64,000 bases of DNA from Roseateles_E cavernae (GTDB lineage: Bacteria > Pseudomonadota > Gammaproteobacteria > Burkholderiales > Burkholderiaceae_C): the NCBI RefSeq assembly GCF_040187885.1, contig NZ_JBDPLH010000003.1, positions 186,001 through 250,000 on the forward strand. The letters run 5' to 3'. Each line of letters begins with the position of its first letter. Positions within the stretch are counted from its first letter, which is position 1. Below, piece by piece: positions 7,508-16,600 of the stretch. A program made the position numbers and the translations under genes. The notes under the pieces were generated by a model. The model was given only the letters and a program-made list of their open reading frames with translations, was not told the DNA's origin and did not search any database.

Positions 7508-8980
7508 ATGCCTCTCATGATCTCCCGCGAACCCACTCTTGCCCGCCTGGTAGCGGCCCGCAGCCAGTTGCTGGAGCCCTACGGCCTCAGCGAGCTGGAT
7601 CTGGCCAAGGCCTTGCGTCTGATCACCGAGCATCGCGTCGATGACGCCGATCTCTATTTCCAGACCACCCGCGCCGAGGGCTGGAGCCTGGAGGAGGGCA
7701 TCGTCAAGAGCGGCTCCTTCAGCATCGACCAGGGCGTGGGTGTGCGGGCGGTGGCCGGCGAGAAGACGGCGTTTGCCTACTCCGACGATATTTCGGAAGC
7801 GGCGCTGATGGACGCGGCCCGCACGGTGCGCACGATTGCTGCGGCCGGGCAGAGCAAGAAGGTCAAGGTGCCTGCCTCGCCGCTGGTGTCGGGCAGCCGC
7901 TCGCTCTACGGCGATGCCGACCCGATCGCCAGCCTGGACAGCACCGAGAAGGTGGCCTTGCTGGAGCGCGCCGAGAAGATGGCGCGCGCCAAGGATCCGC
8001 GCGTGGCCCAGGTGATGGCCGGCCTGGCGGCCGAGCATGAGGTGGTGCTGATCGCGCGTGCCGATGGCACGCTGGCGGCCGATGTGCGCCCGCTGGTGCG
8101 CCTCTCGATCACGGTGATCGCCGAGAGCAATGGCCGGCGCGAGGTCGGCTCGGGCGGTGGCGGCGGTCGTTTCGGTCTGGCCTATTTCAGTGACGCGATG
8201 ATCGCCAGCTATGTGGATCAGGCCGTCACGGCGGCGCTGACCAATCTGGAATCGCGCCCGGCCCCGGCCGGCGAGATGACCGTGGTGCTGGGCTCGGGCT
8301 GGCCCGGCGTGCTCTTGCACGAGGCCGTCGGCCATGGCCTGGAGGGCGACTTCAACCGCAAGGGCTCCAGCGTCTTTGCCGGCCGCATCGGCCAGCGCGT
8401 CGCCGCCAAGGGCGTGACGGTGCTGGACGACGGCACCATCCCGGATCGCCGCGGCTCGCTGAATGTCGACGACGAAGGCTGCGCCTCGCAGCGCAATGTG
8501 CTGATCGAGGACGGCATCCTGAAGGGCTATATCCAGGACGCGATGAATGCCCGGCTGATGAAGGTCGCGCCGACCGGCAACGGCCGGCGCGAGAGCTATG
8601 CCCATGTGCCGATGCCGCGCATGACCAACACCTATATGTTGGGCGGCGACAAGGACCCGCAGGAAATCATCGCCAGCATCAAGAAGGGCTTGTACGCGAC
8701 CAACTTCGGCGGTGGCCAGGTGGATATCACATCCGGCAAGTTTGTCTTCTCGGCCAGCGAAGCCTTCTGGGTCGAGAACGGCAAGATCCAGTACCCGGTC
8801 AAGGGCGCGACCATCATCGGCAACGGCCCCGATGCCCTGACCCGTGTCACGATGATAGGCAACGATATGCGGCTGGACACCGGCGTCGGCGTCTGCGGCA
8901 AGGAAGGCCAGAGCGTGCCGGTGGGCGTGGGCCAGCCGACGCTGCGCATCGACGGCCTGACGGTGGGTGGCACGGCCTGA
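7508..8980 (+). CDS. tldD: metalloprotease TldD
   Basis: TldD pairs with TldE/PmbA to form a heterodimeric cytosolic zinc protease that degrades unfolded peptides and processes some modified peptides. The catalytic HEAVGH motif (H-E-x-x-x-H) lies at about residue 271, with the metal-binding C-terminal region ending TNFGGGQVDITSGKF and GVGVCGKEGQSVPVGVGQPT. Length is 490 residues from ATG 7508 or 487 from ATG 7517, close to the 481 of E. coli. The reading frame extends upstream into the previous gene but without family similarity. No pmbA partner is present in this window. Confidence 0.95.
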   Translation: MPLMISREPTLARLVAARSQLLEPYGLSELDLAKALRLITEHRVDDADLYFQTTRAEGWSLEEGIVKSGSFSIDQGVGVRAVAGEKTAFAYSDDISEAALMDAARTVRTIAAAGQSKKVKVPASPLVSGSRSLYGDADPIASLDSTEKVALLERAEKMARAKDPRVAQVMAGLAAEHEVVLIARADGTLAADVRPLVRLSITVIAESNGRREVGSGGGGGRFGLAYFSDAMIASYVDQAVTAALTNLESRPAPAGEMTVVLGSGWPGVLLHEAVGHGLEGDFNRKGSSVFAGRIGQRVAAKGVTVLDDGTIPDRRGSLNVDDEGCASQRNVLIEDGILKGYIQDAMNARLMKVAPTGNGRRESYAHVPMPRMTNTYMLGGDKDPQEIIASIKKGLYATNFGGGQVDITSGKFVFSASEAFWVENGKIQYPVKGATIIGNGPDALTRVTMIGNDMRLDTGVGVCGKEGQSVPVGVGQPTLRIDGLTVGGTA

Positions 8981-9006
8981 CCGGGGCTTGCTGACGTTTT
9001 GATGCG

Positions 9007-9028
9007 ACGGCGGCGCCAAAGCCGCCGT
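9007..9028 (+). other. GC-rich inverted repeat between tldD and the aro leader
   Basis: ACGGCGGC (9007-9014) pairs perfectly with GCCGCCGT (9021-9028) around a six-base loop. There is no following T-run, so it may end tldD transcripts weakly, or form part of the aro leader if the promoter lies upstream. Its GCCGCC arm could also pair with GGCGGC at 9095-9100. Confidence 0.4.
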
Positions 9029-9043
9029 GCTACATTCAGTGCC

Positions 9044-9118
9044 ATGCATTCGCCAAAGTTTTACTTTGCTTTCTTTTGGTTCTCGCACCGCACCGGCGGC
9101 GGAGAGGCGAACGCGTAA
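9044..9118 (+). CDS. aromatic-amino-acid leader peptide of aroG
   Basis: A 24-codon reading frame starts at ATG 9044 and ends at TAA 9116. Its residues 6-13 are FYFAFFWF: five Phe, one Tyr and one Trp in eight codons. This is the hallmark of a ribosome-mediated attenuator peptide such as enterobacterial PheL. It is followed by a strong intrinsic terminator and then a DAHP synthase gene, the first committed enzyme of aromatic biosynthesis. A same-frame ATG at 9002 would give a longer arginine-rich version of 38 residues; I prefer 9044. Neither start has a clear Shine-Dalgarno sequence. No direct evidence of translation is available from sequence. Confidence 0.75.
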   Translation: MHSPKFYFAFFWFSHRTGGGEANA

Positions 9119-9181
9119 GCAAGCAAGTCAAACGCAACGAATCTCTAAAAACCGCCGGGCTCAGCCCAGGCGGTTTTTTTT
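9084..9181 (+). promoter_or_regulatory. attenuator: alternative hairpins and terminator before aroG
   Basis: Terminator (3:4): AAAACCGCC (9147-9156 region) pairs with GGCGGTTTT (9169-9178), with an inner GGGC/GCCC helix and a T8 tract at 9174-9181. Antiterminator (2:3): CGGCGG at 9094-9099 is the exact complement of CCGCCG at 9152-9157, which lies in the terminator's left arm. Protector (1:2): CCGC at 9088-9091 can pair with GCGG at 9099-9102. Segment 1 lies just after the Phe/Tyr/Trp codons, so a ribosome stalled there would mask it, free segment 2 and block the terminator. A ribosome reaching the TAA would cover segment 2 and allow termination. The mechanism is inferred; the pairings are seen. 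Confidence 0.7.
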
Positions 9182-9217
9182 CGTCCCACGGATCAGCCAC
9201 GGAAAGAGCCAAGCCCA

Positions 9218-10342
9218 ATGAACGCCAAGACGACCTCCCAGCATCAGGCCGAGCGCTGGTACTCGCCCCAGGACAAGACCAGCGAGACCGATGACCAGCG
9301 CATCCGCGATGTCACGCCGCTGCCGCCGCCCGAGCATCTGATCCGCTTCTTCCCGATCTCGGGCACGCCGATGGAGCAGCTGATCAGCGGCACCCGGGCC
9401 AATATCCGCAAGATCATGCAGCGCAAGGACGATCGCCTGCTGGTCATCATCGGCCCCTGCTCCATCCATGACCCGGCCGCTGCAGTCGAGTACGCGCGTC
9501 GGCTGCTGACGCAGCGCGAGAAGTACGCCGACACGCTGGAGATCGTGATGCGGGTCTACTTCGAGAAGCCGCGCACCACGGTGGGCTGGAAGGGCCTGAT
9601 CAACGACCCCTATCTGGACGAGAGCTACCGCATCGACGAGGGCCTGCGCATCGCCCGCCAGCTGCTGCTGGAGATCAACCGCCTGGGCATGCCGGCCGGC
9701 AGCGAGTTCCTCGACGTGATCTCGCCGCAGTACATCGGCGACCTGATCTCCTGGGGTGCGATCGGCGCGCGCACCACCGAGAGCCAGGTGCACCGCGAGC
9801 TGGCCTCGGGCCTGTCCGCGCCCATCGGCTTCAAGAACGGCACCGACGGCAATATCAAGATCGCCACCGATGCGATCCAGGCGGCGGCCCGGCCGCACCA
9901 TTTCCTGTCGGTGCACAAGAACGGCCAGGTGGCCATCGTCGAGACCAAGGGCAATAGGGACTGCCATGTGATCCTGCGCGGCGGCAAGACGCCCAACTAC
10001 GACGCCGAGCATGTGGCCGCCGCCGCCAAGGACCTGCTGGCCGCCAAGCTGGACGACAGCTTGATGATCGACTGCTCACATGCCAACAGCAGCAAGCAGC
10101 ACAAACGCCAGCTCGATGTGGCGCGCGATATCGCGGCGCAGATGGGGGCGGGCAGCCAGCAGATCTTCGGGGTGATGGTCGAAAGCCATCTGCACGACGG
10201 TGCCCAGAAGTTCAGCCCCGGCAAGGACGATCCGTCCAAGCTGGAGTACGGCAAGAGCATCACCGATGCCTGCCTGGGCTGGGACGATTCGCTGGAGGTG
10301 CTGGAGGTCCTGAGCGCTGCGGTCAAGGCGAGTCGCAAGTAG
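9218..10342 (+). CDS. aroG: 3-deoxy-7-phosphoheptulonate synthase (class I, AroF/G/H type)
   Basis: This enzyme condenses phosphoenolpyruvate and erythrose 4-phosphate to DAHP, the entry step to Phe, Tyr and Trp. The 374-residue product matches class I-alpha enzymes: LLVIIGPCSIHD, the PEP-binding YFEKPRTTVGWKGL, GAIGARTTESQVHRE, APIGFKNGTDG and the metal-site MIDCSHANS. The ATG at 9218 is preceded by GGAAAGAG at 9201-9208. An aromatic leader peptide and attenuator lie directly upstream, so expression probably rises when charged aromatic tRNAs are scarce. Which amino acid inhibits the enzyme allosterically cannot be told here. Confidence 0.95.
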   Translation: MNAKTTSQHQAERWYSPQDKTSETDDQRIRDVTPLPPPEHLIRFFPISGTPMEQLISGTRANIRKIMQRKDDRLLVIIGPCSIHDPAAAVEYARRLLTQREKYADTLEIVMRVYFEKPRTTVGWKGLINDPYLDESYRIDEGLRIARQLLLEINRLGMPAGSEFLDVISPQYIGDLISWGAIGARTTESQVHRELASGLSAPIGFKNGTDGNIKIATDAIQAAARPHHFLSVHKNGQVAIVETKGNRDCHVILRGGKTPNYDAEHVAAAAKDLLAAKLDDSLMIDCSHANSSKQHKRQLDVARDIAAQMGAGSQQIFGVMVESHLHDGAQKFSPGKDDPSKLEYGKSITDACLGWDDSLEVLEVLSAAVKASRK

Positions 10343-10387
10343 TTCATGCGGCTGAGCGAAAATCGGCTCAGTCACAAGGAGCAAGCG

Positions 10388-10699
10388 ATGCGCAGCGAAG
10401 TCAAGATCGTGTTCGGCCCGGACCAGGAAATCAATCTGGTGGTCGACGCCAGCGAGGTCCTGTCCTTCGAGGCCGCCCGCCTCTGGCTGGACGAGCAGTT
10501 CGTCAAGAACGGCTGCGAGCCGATGCGGGGCGCCGGCAAGGTCTTGATCGCCGACAAGATCCTCGGCGTGGCCGCCGCCGTCGGCCCCGAGGCCTTCGAG
10601 GATGCCGCGTTTGCGCTGGACTATGCCCGCGCGGCCAGCGGTGCGCTGAGCAAGGCGCTGCTGCGGGTCGACATCCCGAAGCTGAGCCTGTCTTACTGA
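10388..10699 (+). CDS. small protein of unknown function
   Basis: A 103-residue acidic cytosolic protein (MRSEVKIVFGPDQEINLVV) with no signal peptide or membrane helix. The ATG at 10388 has a good AAGGAG site at 10377-10382. The frame is open from 10346, but that upstream stretch lacks a ribosome-binding site. It has one mid-protein cysteine (KNGCEP) and a short alpha/beta pattern, but no motif I recognise. It lies 45 bases after aroG and 86 before htpG on the same strand. I do not assign a function. Confidence 0.75.
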   Translation: MRSEVKIVFGPDQEINLVVDASEVLSFEAARLWLDEQFVKNGCEPMRGAGKVLIADKILGVAAAVGPEAFEDAAFALDYARAASGALSKALLRVDIPKLSLSY

Positions 10700-10785
10700 A
10701 GCCTCTTGAAAGAGCGCCACGGCGCCCCCAGATGCGGGGCGCTGTCGGCGTTCTTGCCGTTTTCTCTTACCGATATCGACAAGCC

Positions 10786-12669
10786 ATGATGGAAAAGCAA
10801 ACCCATTCCTTCCAGGCCGAGGTCAAGCAGATCCTGCACCTCGTCACCCATTCGCTGTACTCCAACAAGGAAATCTTCCTGCGCGAGCTGGTGTCCAACG
10901 CCTCGGATGCCTGCGACAAGCTGCGCTTCGAAGCCCTGGACCAAGCCGAGCTGTTCGAGGACACGCCCAATCTGGAGGTGCGCGTCAGCTTCGATGAGGC
11001 TGCCAAGACCGTCACCATCAGCGACAACGGCATCGGCATGAGTGCGGACGAAGCGATCGCCCACCTGGGCACCATCGCCAAGAGCGGCACGCGCGAATTC
11101 ATGGCCAAGCTGGAAGGCGACCAGAAGAAGGATGCCAACCTGATCGGCCAGTTCGGCGTCGGCTTCTACTCCGGCTTCATCGTCGCCGACCGCATCACGG
11201 TCGAGACCCGCCGCGCCGGCCTGAAGCCGGAAGAGGGTGTGCGCTGGAGTTCGGAAGGCACCGGCGACTACGAGGTCGAGACCATCGCCAAGCCCGGTCG
11301 TGGCACCGATGTGATCCTGCATCTGCGCGAGGGCGAGGAAGAGTTCCTGAAGACCTGGCGCCTGAAGTCCATCATCAGCAAGTACTCGGATCACATCTCG
11401 CTGCCCATCCTGATGCGCAAGGAGGAGTGGGACGCCGAGAAGAGCGAGCAGGTCCTGACCGAGGCCTGGGAGCCGGTCAACAAGGCCTCGGCGCTGTGGG
11501 CCCGCAGCAAGAGCGAGGTCACGCCCGAGCAATACGAAGAGTTCTACAAGCAGATCAGCTACGACCAGGAAGCGCCGCTGGCCTACACGCACAACCGCGT
11601 CGAGGGCCGCAGCGAATACACCCAGCTGCTCTACATCCCGAAGAAGGCGCCCTTCGACCTGTGGAACCGCGACAAGCGCGGCGGCGTCAAGCTGTATGTG
11701 AAGCGCGTCTTCATCATGGACGACGCCGAGGCGCTGATGCCCGTCTATCTGCGCTTCGTCAAGGGCGTGATCGACTCGGCCGACCTGCCGCTGAACGTCA
11801 GTCGCGAGCTGCTGCAGGAGAGCCGCGACGTGAAGGCGATCCGCGAAGGCTCGACCAAGCGCGTGCTGTCGATGCTGGAAACGCTGGCCGACAACGAGGA
11901 TGCGGCCGAGAAGGCCAAGTATGCGGACTTCTGGAAGGACTTCGGCTCGGTGCTGAAGGAAGGCGTCGGCGAGGATCACCAGAACCAGGAGCGGCTGGCC
12001 AAGCTGCTGCGCTTCGCCTCCACCCATGCCGATGAGAATGTCTCGCTGGCCGACTACCTGAGCCGTGCCAAGGAAGGCCAGGACGCGATCTACTACATCA
12101 CGGCCGATTCACTGCAGGCCGCCAAGAACAGCCCGCAGCTGGAGATCTTCCGCAAGAAGGGCATCGAGGTGCTGCTGCTGATCGACCGCGTCGACGAGTG
12201 GATGCTCTCGCATCTGTACGAGTTCGAGGGCAAGCCGCTGCAGTCGGTGGCCAAGGGCGCGATCGACCTGGGCAAGCTGCAGGACGAGGACGAGAAGAAG
12301 AAGGCCGAGGAGGCCGCCGAGGTCAACAAGCCGTTGCTGGACCGTCTGAAGGCCTCGCTGAAGGACCGTGCCAAGGATGTGCGCATCAGCACCCGCCTGG
12401 TCGATTCGCCGGCCTGCATCGTCGTCGAGGAAGGCGATATGAGCGGTCATCTGGCGCGTCTGCTGAAGCAGGCCGGCCAGGCCGCGCCGAGCTCGCTGCC
12501 GACCCTGGAGATCAACGCCGATCACGCGCTGGTCAGGAAGCTGGACAGCAGCGTGCATTTCGACGATCTGGCCCACGTCATCTTCGATCAGGCGGTGCTG
12601 GCCGAGGGCGGCCATCTGGAAGATCCGGCCGCCTATGTGAAGCGCGTCAACGCGATGCTGCTCGGCTGA
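10786..12669 (+). CDS. htpG: molecular chaperone HtpG (Hsp90)
   Basis: HtpG is the bacterial Hsp90, an ATP-driven dimeric cytosolic chaperone. The 627-residue product (E. coli 624) starts at ATG 10786 or 10789 and shows the GHKL ATP-binding motifs ELVSNASDACDKLR, DNGIGM and GQFGVGFYSGF. The middle domain has SRELLQESRDVKAIR with the catalytic-loop arginine, and the C-terminal dimerisation region follows. The frame is open upstream to 10732 but without conservation. I see no clear heat-shock promoter in the short gap before it. Confidence 0.97.
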   Translation: MMEKQTHSFQAEVKQILHLVTHSLYSNKEIFLRELVSNASDACDKLRFEALDQAELFEDTPNLEVRVSFDEAAKTVTISDNGIGMSADEAIAHLGTIAKSGTREFMAKLEGDQKKDANLIGQFGVGFYSGFIVADRITVETRRAGLKPEEGVRWSSEGTGDYEVETIAKPGRGTDVILHLREGEEEFLKTWRLKSIISKYSDHISLPILMRKEEWDAEKSEQVLTEAWEPVNKASALWARSKSEVTPEQYEEFYKQISYDQEAPLAYTHNRVEGRSEYTQLLYIPKKAPFDLWNRDKRGGVKLYVKRVFIMDDAEALMPVYLRFVKGVIDSADLPLNVSRELLQESRDVKAIREGSTKRVLSMLETLADNEDAAEKAKYADFWKDFGSVLKEGVGEDHQNQERLAKLLRFASTHADENVSLADYLSRAKEGQDAIYYITADSLQAAKNSPQLEIFRKKGIEVLLLIDRVDEWMLSHLYEFEGKPLQSVAKGAIDLGKLQDEDEKKKAEEAAEVNKPLLDRLKASLKDRAKDVRISTRLVDSPACIVVEEGDMSGHLARLLKQAGQAAPSSLPTLEINADHALVRKLDSSVHFDDLAHVIFDQAVLAEGGHLEDPAAYVKRVNAMLLG

Positions 12670-12688
12670 GCGCCACCGGGCCGATGTG

Positions 12689-13051
12689 ATGAAGGCCACT
12701 GCCCCGTCTCTCGGCCTGGTCCTGCTGCTGCTAGGCCCGAGTTCGGTGGCGGTCTTCGCGGCGCCCCAGGTCATCGTCGGCACGGTGCTGGAGAACCGCC
12801 GCGACTGCGAGCGCGACGGCGCCTGCCTGCTGACCCTGCGGGTCGACGCGAGCCTGTGGCAGGTGCTCTACCACCCCGGTGAGGGCGAGCGTCGCTGCGC
12901 CAGCAGCGAGGTCACCGCGCAGGGGCTGCGCATCCAGGTTGGCGACCGGGTGCGCGCCTCCGGCCTGCCGACGCTGCGCGCCGGCCACAATCTGCTCGAT
13001 GTCTGCACATCAAGCACCGATACGCTGACCCTGCTCGTCAAGTCCGGCTGA
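12689..13051 (+). CDS. small exported protein of unknown function
   Basis: The product is about 120 residues with a clear Sec signal peptide (hydrophobic LGLVLLLLGPSSVAVF, probable cleavage after AFA/AA near residue 24). A mature domain of about 95 residues follows with four cysteines, consistent with disulfides in the periplasm. The pattern VIVGTVLENRRDCERDGACL and IQVGDRVRASGLPT looks like a small beta-barrel (OB-like) fold, but I do not recognise a named family. The start could be GTG 12686 or ATG 12689. It begins 20 bases after htpG and its end overlaps the convergent PEP-CTERM gene by 14 bases. Confidence 0.7.
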   Translation: MKATAPSLGLVLLLLGPSSVAVFAAPQVIVGTVLENRRDCERDGACLLTLRVDASLWQVLYHPGEGERRCASSEVTAQGLRIQVGDRVRASGLPTLRAGHNLLDVCTSSTDTLTLLVKSG

Positions 13052-13610
13052 AGCGCCGCCGCAGCTGCAACGCCACCAGGCCCAGTGCCAGCATCACTGC
13101 GGCCGGCAGCTCAGGCACCTGGGTCACAAGGGCCGAGTAGTTGAGCGAGATATCGTCGGCCAGCGCCAGAAACTGGCCACCGGCGAGCGGGTCGCCGTCC
13201 CACCACTCGGCGCTCAGCACGAAGCTGCCGAAGTTGACGAAGCCGACCGGCGCGTCGGCATCCCAGGTCAGCGCATAGAGCCCGGTGGCGCCGGTGTAGG
13301 CCGTCGTGGCCGAAGCGCCCGGAGCGATGATGGGCAGATCGAACAGCGAGTCCGCCACCGCATGCTGGACGGCGTCGGCGCTGAGGCCGGTCAGTACCAG
13401 CCAGTTGGTGGCCTCCTGGTTGTCGATCTGGTAGCCCCAGCCGATGCGAGCGCCGGCCGTGCCGGCGATATTGCCATCGAGCGGCGTGGTGGCCGCGTTC
13501 CATTGCTGGGCCCATGCGACGGGAGCGCCCAGCAGCAGGGTCACCAGGGCGAGGGCGCCGAGTCCGGCGCGGGCGGCTGACGGTCGACGGGCGACGTGTT
13601 GTGTCGTCAT
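13038..13610 (-). CDS. PEP-CTERM sorting-domain protein
   Basis: A 190-residue secreted protein with a Sec signal peptide (LGALALVTLLLGAPVAWA) and a mature beta-rich domain. It ends in a C-terminal tail at residues 165-190: VPELP, a hydrophobic helix (AAVMLALGLVALQL), then RRRFSRT. This is the tripartite PEP-CTERM signal recognised by an exosortase, with VPELP in place of the usual VPEP. Such proteins go to the outside of Gram-negative cells that make exopolysaccharide. No exosortase or EPS gene lies in the window. The mature domain is not one I recognise. It lies 9 bases downstream of the large metallopeptidase gene on the same strand, suggesting co-transcription. Confidence 0.8.
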   Translation of the reverse strand: MTTQHVARRPSAARAGLGALALVTLLLGAPVAWAQQWNAATTPLDGNIAGTAGARIGWGYQIDNQEATNWLVLTGLSADAVQHAVADSLFDLPIIAPGASATTAYTGATGLYALTWDADAPVGFVNFGSFVLSAEWWDGDPLAGGQFLALADDISLNYSALVTQVPELPAAVMLALGLVALQLRRRFSRT

Positions 13611-13619
13611 GCAGATCTC

Positions 13620-16600
13620 CTACTTGGGAATGACCGATTGCGAGATGGAGAAGTTCAAGACCCGGCCGAACTTGTCCGTCATCACACCGTCCTCGACGAC
13701 GCTGAAGCGCGTCACCGAGGCCGGCACATTGAAGTGCAGCCGCACGATGCTGGACTGTCCCATCGTCAGGTCGGGCACGGTGATCGGCAGCGCCGGTGAC
13801 AGCGCGCCGTTGTAGCTGACCGTGCCGCTGCCGGACAGCGTGCGAGGTCGGATGGCCTTGATCTGGATGGCCTGGGCCAGGCCCTGACCGCTATTGCTCA
13901 GCTGCACATCGATGAAGTAGACGCCTGCGGCGGCAAAGCCTTGGGCGACGATGCTGCCGGCCAGGCGCGGCGGGCCGCCCTGGTCACAGGCCGAGTTGAT
14001 GAAGAACTTGGCGTCCTTGGCGACCGACTGGCCGGCCATGTCGTAGGCGCGTGCCACCAGATGGATGAAGCCGCTGCCCGGCACCAGCAGCTTGAAGGGC
14101 AGGCGATTCAGGGGAATCGCGGTCCATTGGAGCCCACCGTCCAGGCTGTACTCGACGTTCTTCAGCGCCACGCTGCCGGTCTCGATCTTTGGATCTATCG
14201 TGGCTTCGACACAGGTCGTCGGCAGCTGATCGAGGCCGCTGACGCTCAGGTTCAGGGTCGGCGCGGCACCGGCGACGTGGACGGTGGTGGTGGCCGTGGC
14301 GGTATTGCCGTCGCGGTCGGTGGCCGTCATCGTCAGGATGTGCGAACCCTTCGCGAGCTTGTCCGTCGTCAGCAGCGCGCCATGGCCGAGCGGGCCGCCG
14401 AGATTGGACTGCCAACTGACGGCGTTGCCGTCCAGCATGCCGTCATCGACGTCATAGGCCAGCCCTTCCAGGGGCACCGGCACGCCCGGCGGGAAGGCTT
14501 GGTTGGCCAGCGGCGAGACGATGGAGAGCGCGCTCGGCCCCTTGCGCGGCACGCTGAACGGTTCGGACAGCACGGAGCCCGAGTTGATGCCGTCGGATAC
14601 CGACACCATCAGCCGGCCCGTGCCCTGTGCGCCCGGCAGCAGGTCGAAGTCCACGGTCAGGGAGGCGCTGTCGCTGAGCGCTGCGATCTGCGACCAGACC
14701 GCGCCGTTATTGGGCGAGTAATAGACCTTGGCGGTGTGGCCGGTGCTGTCGGCATCGCTGACGGCCCACTCGATGCGTTGCGGCCCGCTGAGCACACCGC
14801 CTGCGGGCTGCACGAGAGTGACGACAGGCTTGTCGCCGCCGAGGTCGAGGCTGCCTATCGGCAGGTTGGCGGCATCGAACACGACGATGCGTGCCGCGCC
14901 GGCAGCGACCGGGAGCAGCGCGAAGAAGCTGGCTGGTCCTTCGATGTCGGGGCCGACGCCTTCGCTGTGTGAGCGCGTCGGGGTGAAGTGCCGCAGCGCC
15001 AGGGTCGCGCCGGCCGCGCTCTGGACTTCAACCCTGTGGCTGCCGCTGCCGGCACCGACGGGGCCTGACGCCACGTCTTCGAACAAGGCATCGAACTGCA
15101 CGCCAGCAGCCGTCAGCGTGCCGGAGATGGTCCAGTAGCCGCCGCCGACGGCTTGCTGTGGGCTGCGTATCGCGGATGTCGTCATGATGCTGCGGGCTCG
15201 GGAGGGAGCGACGCTCGCGCTGGTGACGGCGCCGCCGCTCAGCGCGGCGATCGCGGTCTTGTAGCGCTGCGGCGAAATCCAGCGCGGCACGCAGTAGCTG
15301 AGGATGTCATAGGTGTTGTCGGGGTCCAGCGGCTTGCGCGCCGCGACATCGAAGCCGACTTCCAGACGCGCCGCGCTCTGGATGCGGTTGTTGGCAAACG
15401 GCCAGTCGGTGGCGCCGTCGACGGCCTTGTTGTAGCAGCCCGGAGGCGCCGCACCGGCCACCGGCACATCGGTGTTGGTATGGCGCAGGCCCAGCGTATG
15501 CCCGACCTCGTGAGCGACCACCTCGGTCACGGTCTCGGTGCCCAGGCGGATCGCGCTGGTGCGGCTGCCGGCGCCGCGGCCGGGGATCTCGTGGGCCATG
15601 CCGCCGGTGCCGCCGGGCAGGGCCGGCCGTATCATGCCGTAGTAGACGGTGTGGGTGCCGAACAGATCGCCGATGCCGTCGAACAGGCCATACAGATCAT
15701 TGACGTCCTTGATCGTGACCGGCCACCAGTTGTCGACCGAGGGGAAGGTCGCGACATCGCGCCTGACAAAGCTGTTGGTGACCTGCACCGTGACCGATGA
15801 GGTCGGTGCGAGCTTGCGCAGCACCCCGATATTGCCGGCCAGCGTGTTCGCGGCCGCGCACAGCCAGTTGCCGGCCGCGTCCTTGGCCTCGCAGATCGAT
15901 ACGGCCTTCAGTACCAGCGCATCCGTCTTGCGGCTCTTGAAGGGCAGGTCATGCGACTCGAGTACATTGCCGGCGCTGTCCAGTACCTTGGCGTTGAGAT
16001 CCCAGTCGCCCTCGGGTGGGGAGAAGTAGAAGTCGAGCGATTGACAGCCGTTGCGCTGGCGGCGCTGGTCTTCGGCGCCGCATTGCGGCTGCAGCACCAG
16101 CTGGCGGGTCTGGTTGATGGCGCCGCTGAGCTTGACCGTCACCGGGGTCACGTTGTCGACCTTGTTCATATAGACCCGTACGACGGCCGGCTTGCCGGCG
16201 ATGACGGGGACGGGTGCCTCGCGCCCCGCTTGCAGGCTGGTCTTCAAGTCCTTGATCGATTGGTACTGCTGGATCGCCTGCGTGACCTCGACGCCCTCGA
16301 TGCCTATCGTGGTGCAGATCTTCAGATTGTCGATACCGGTCTGGTCGGTGTTGCCGGTGACACGCACCGTCTTGATCTTGTTGCCCTCGACCTCGACCTT
16401 GATCGGATCCCAGCGGTTGAAGTTGCCATTCGGATCACCGGTGCCGGTGTTGTAGTTGGGCAGGCCGAGGGCGCTGGTCAGCTCCACACCGGCTTCGTCA
16501 TAGGCGGTCACACGGACGTTGACGAAGGAGGAGAAGTAGAACTCGGCCTTCGAGGCCGGATTGGCCAGCACGATATCGCGCTGCGAGGCATTGCCACCGA

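Noticed and set aside
5023..7536. 837-codon minus-strand frame
   Set aside because: Composed of histidine-, glutamine- and arginine-rich sequence antisense to rsmI and the TAXI gene; no domain or ribosome site.
9002..9118. Longer 38-residue version of the aro leader peptide
   Set aside because: No ribosome site before ATG 9002 and the added segment is arginine-rich sequence created by the GC hairpin; the shorter form is preferred.
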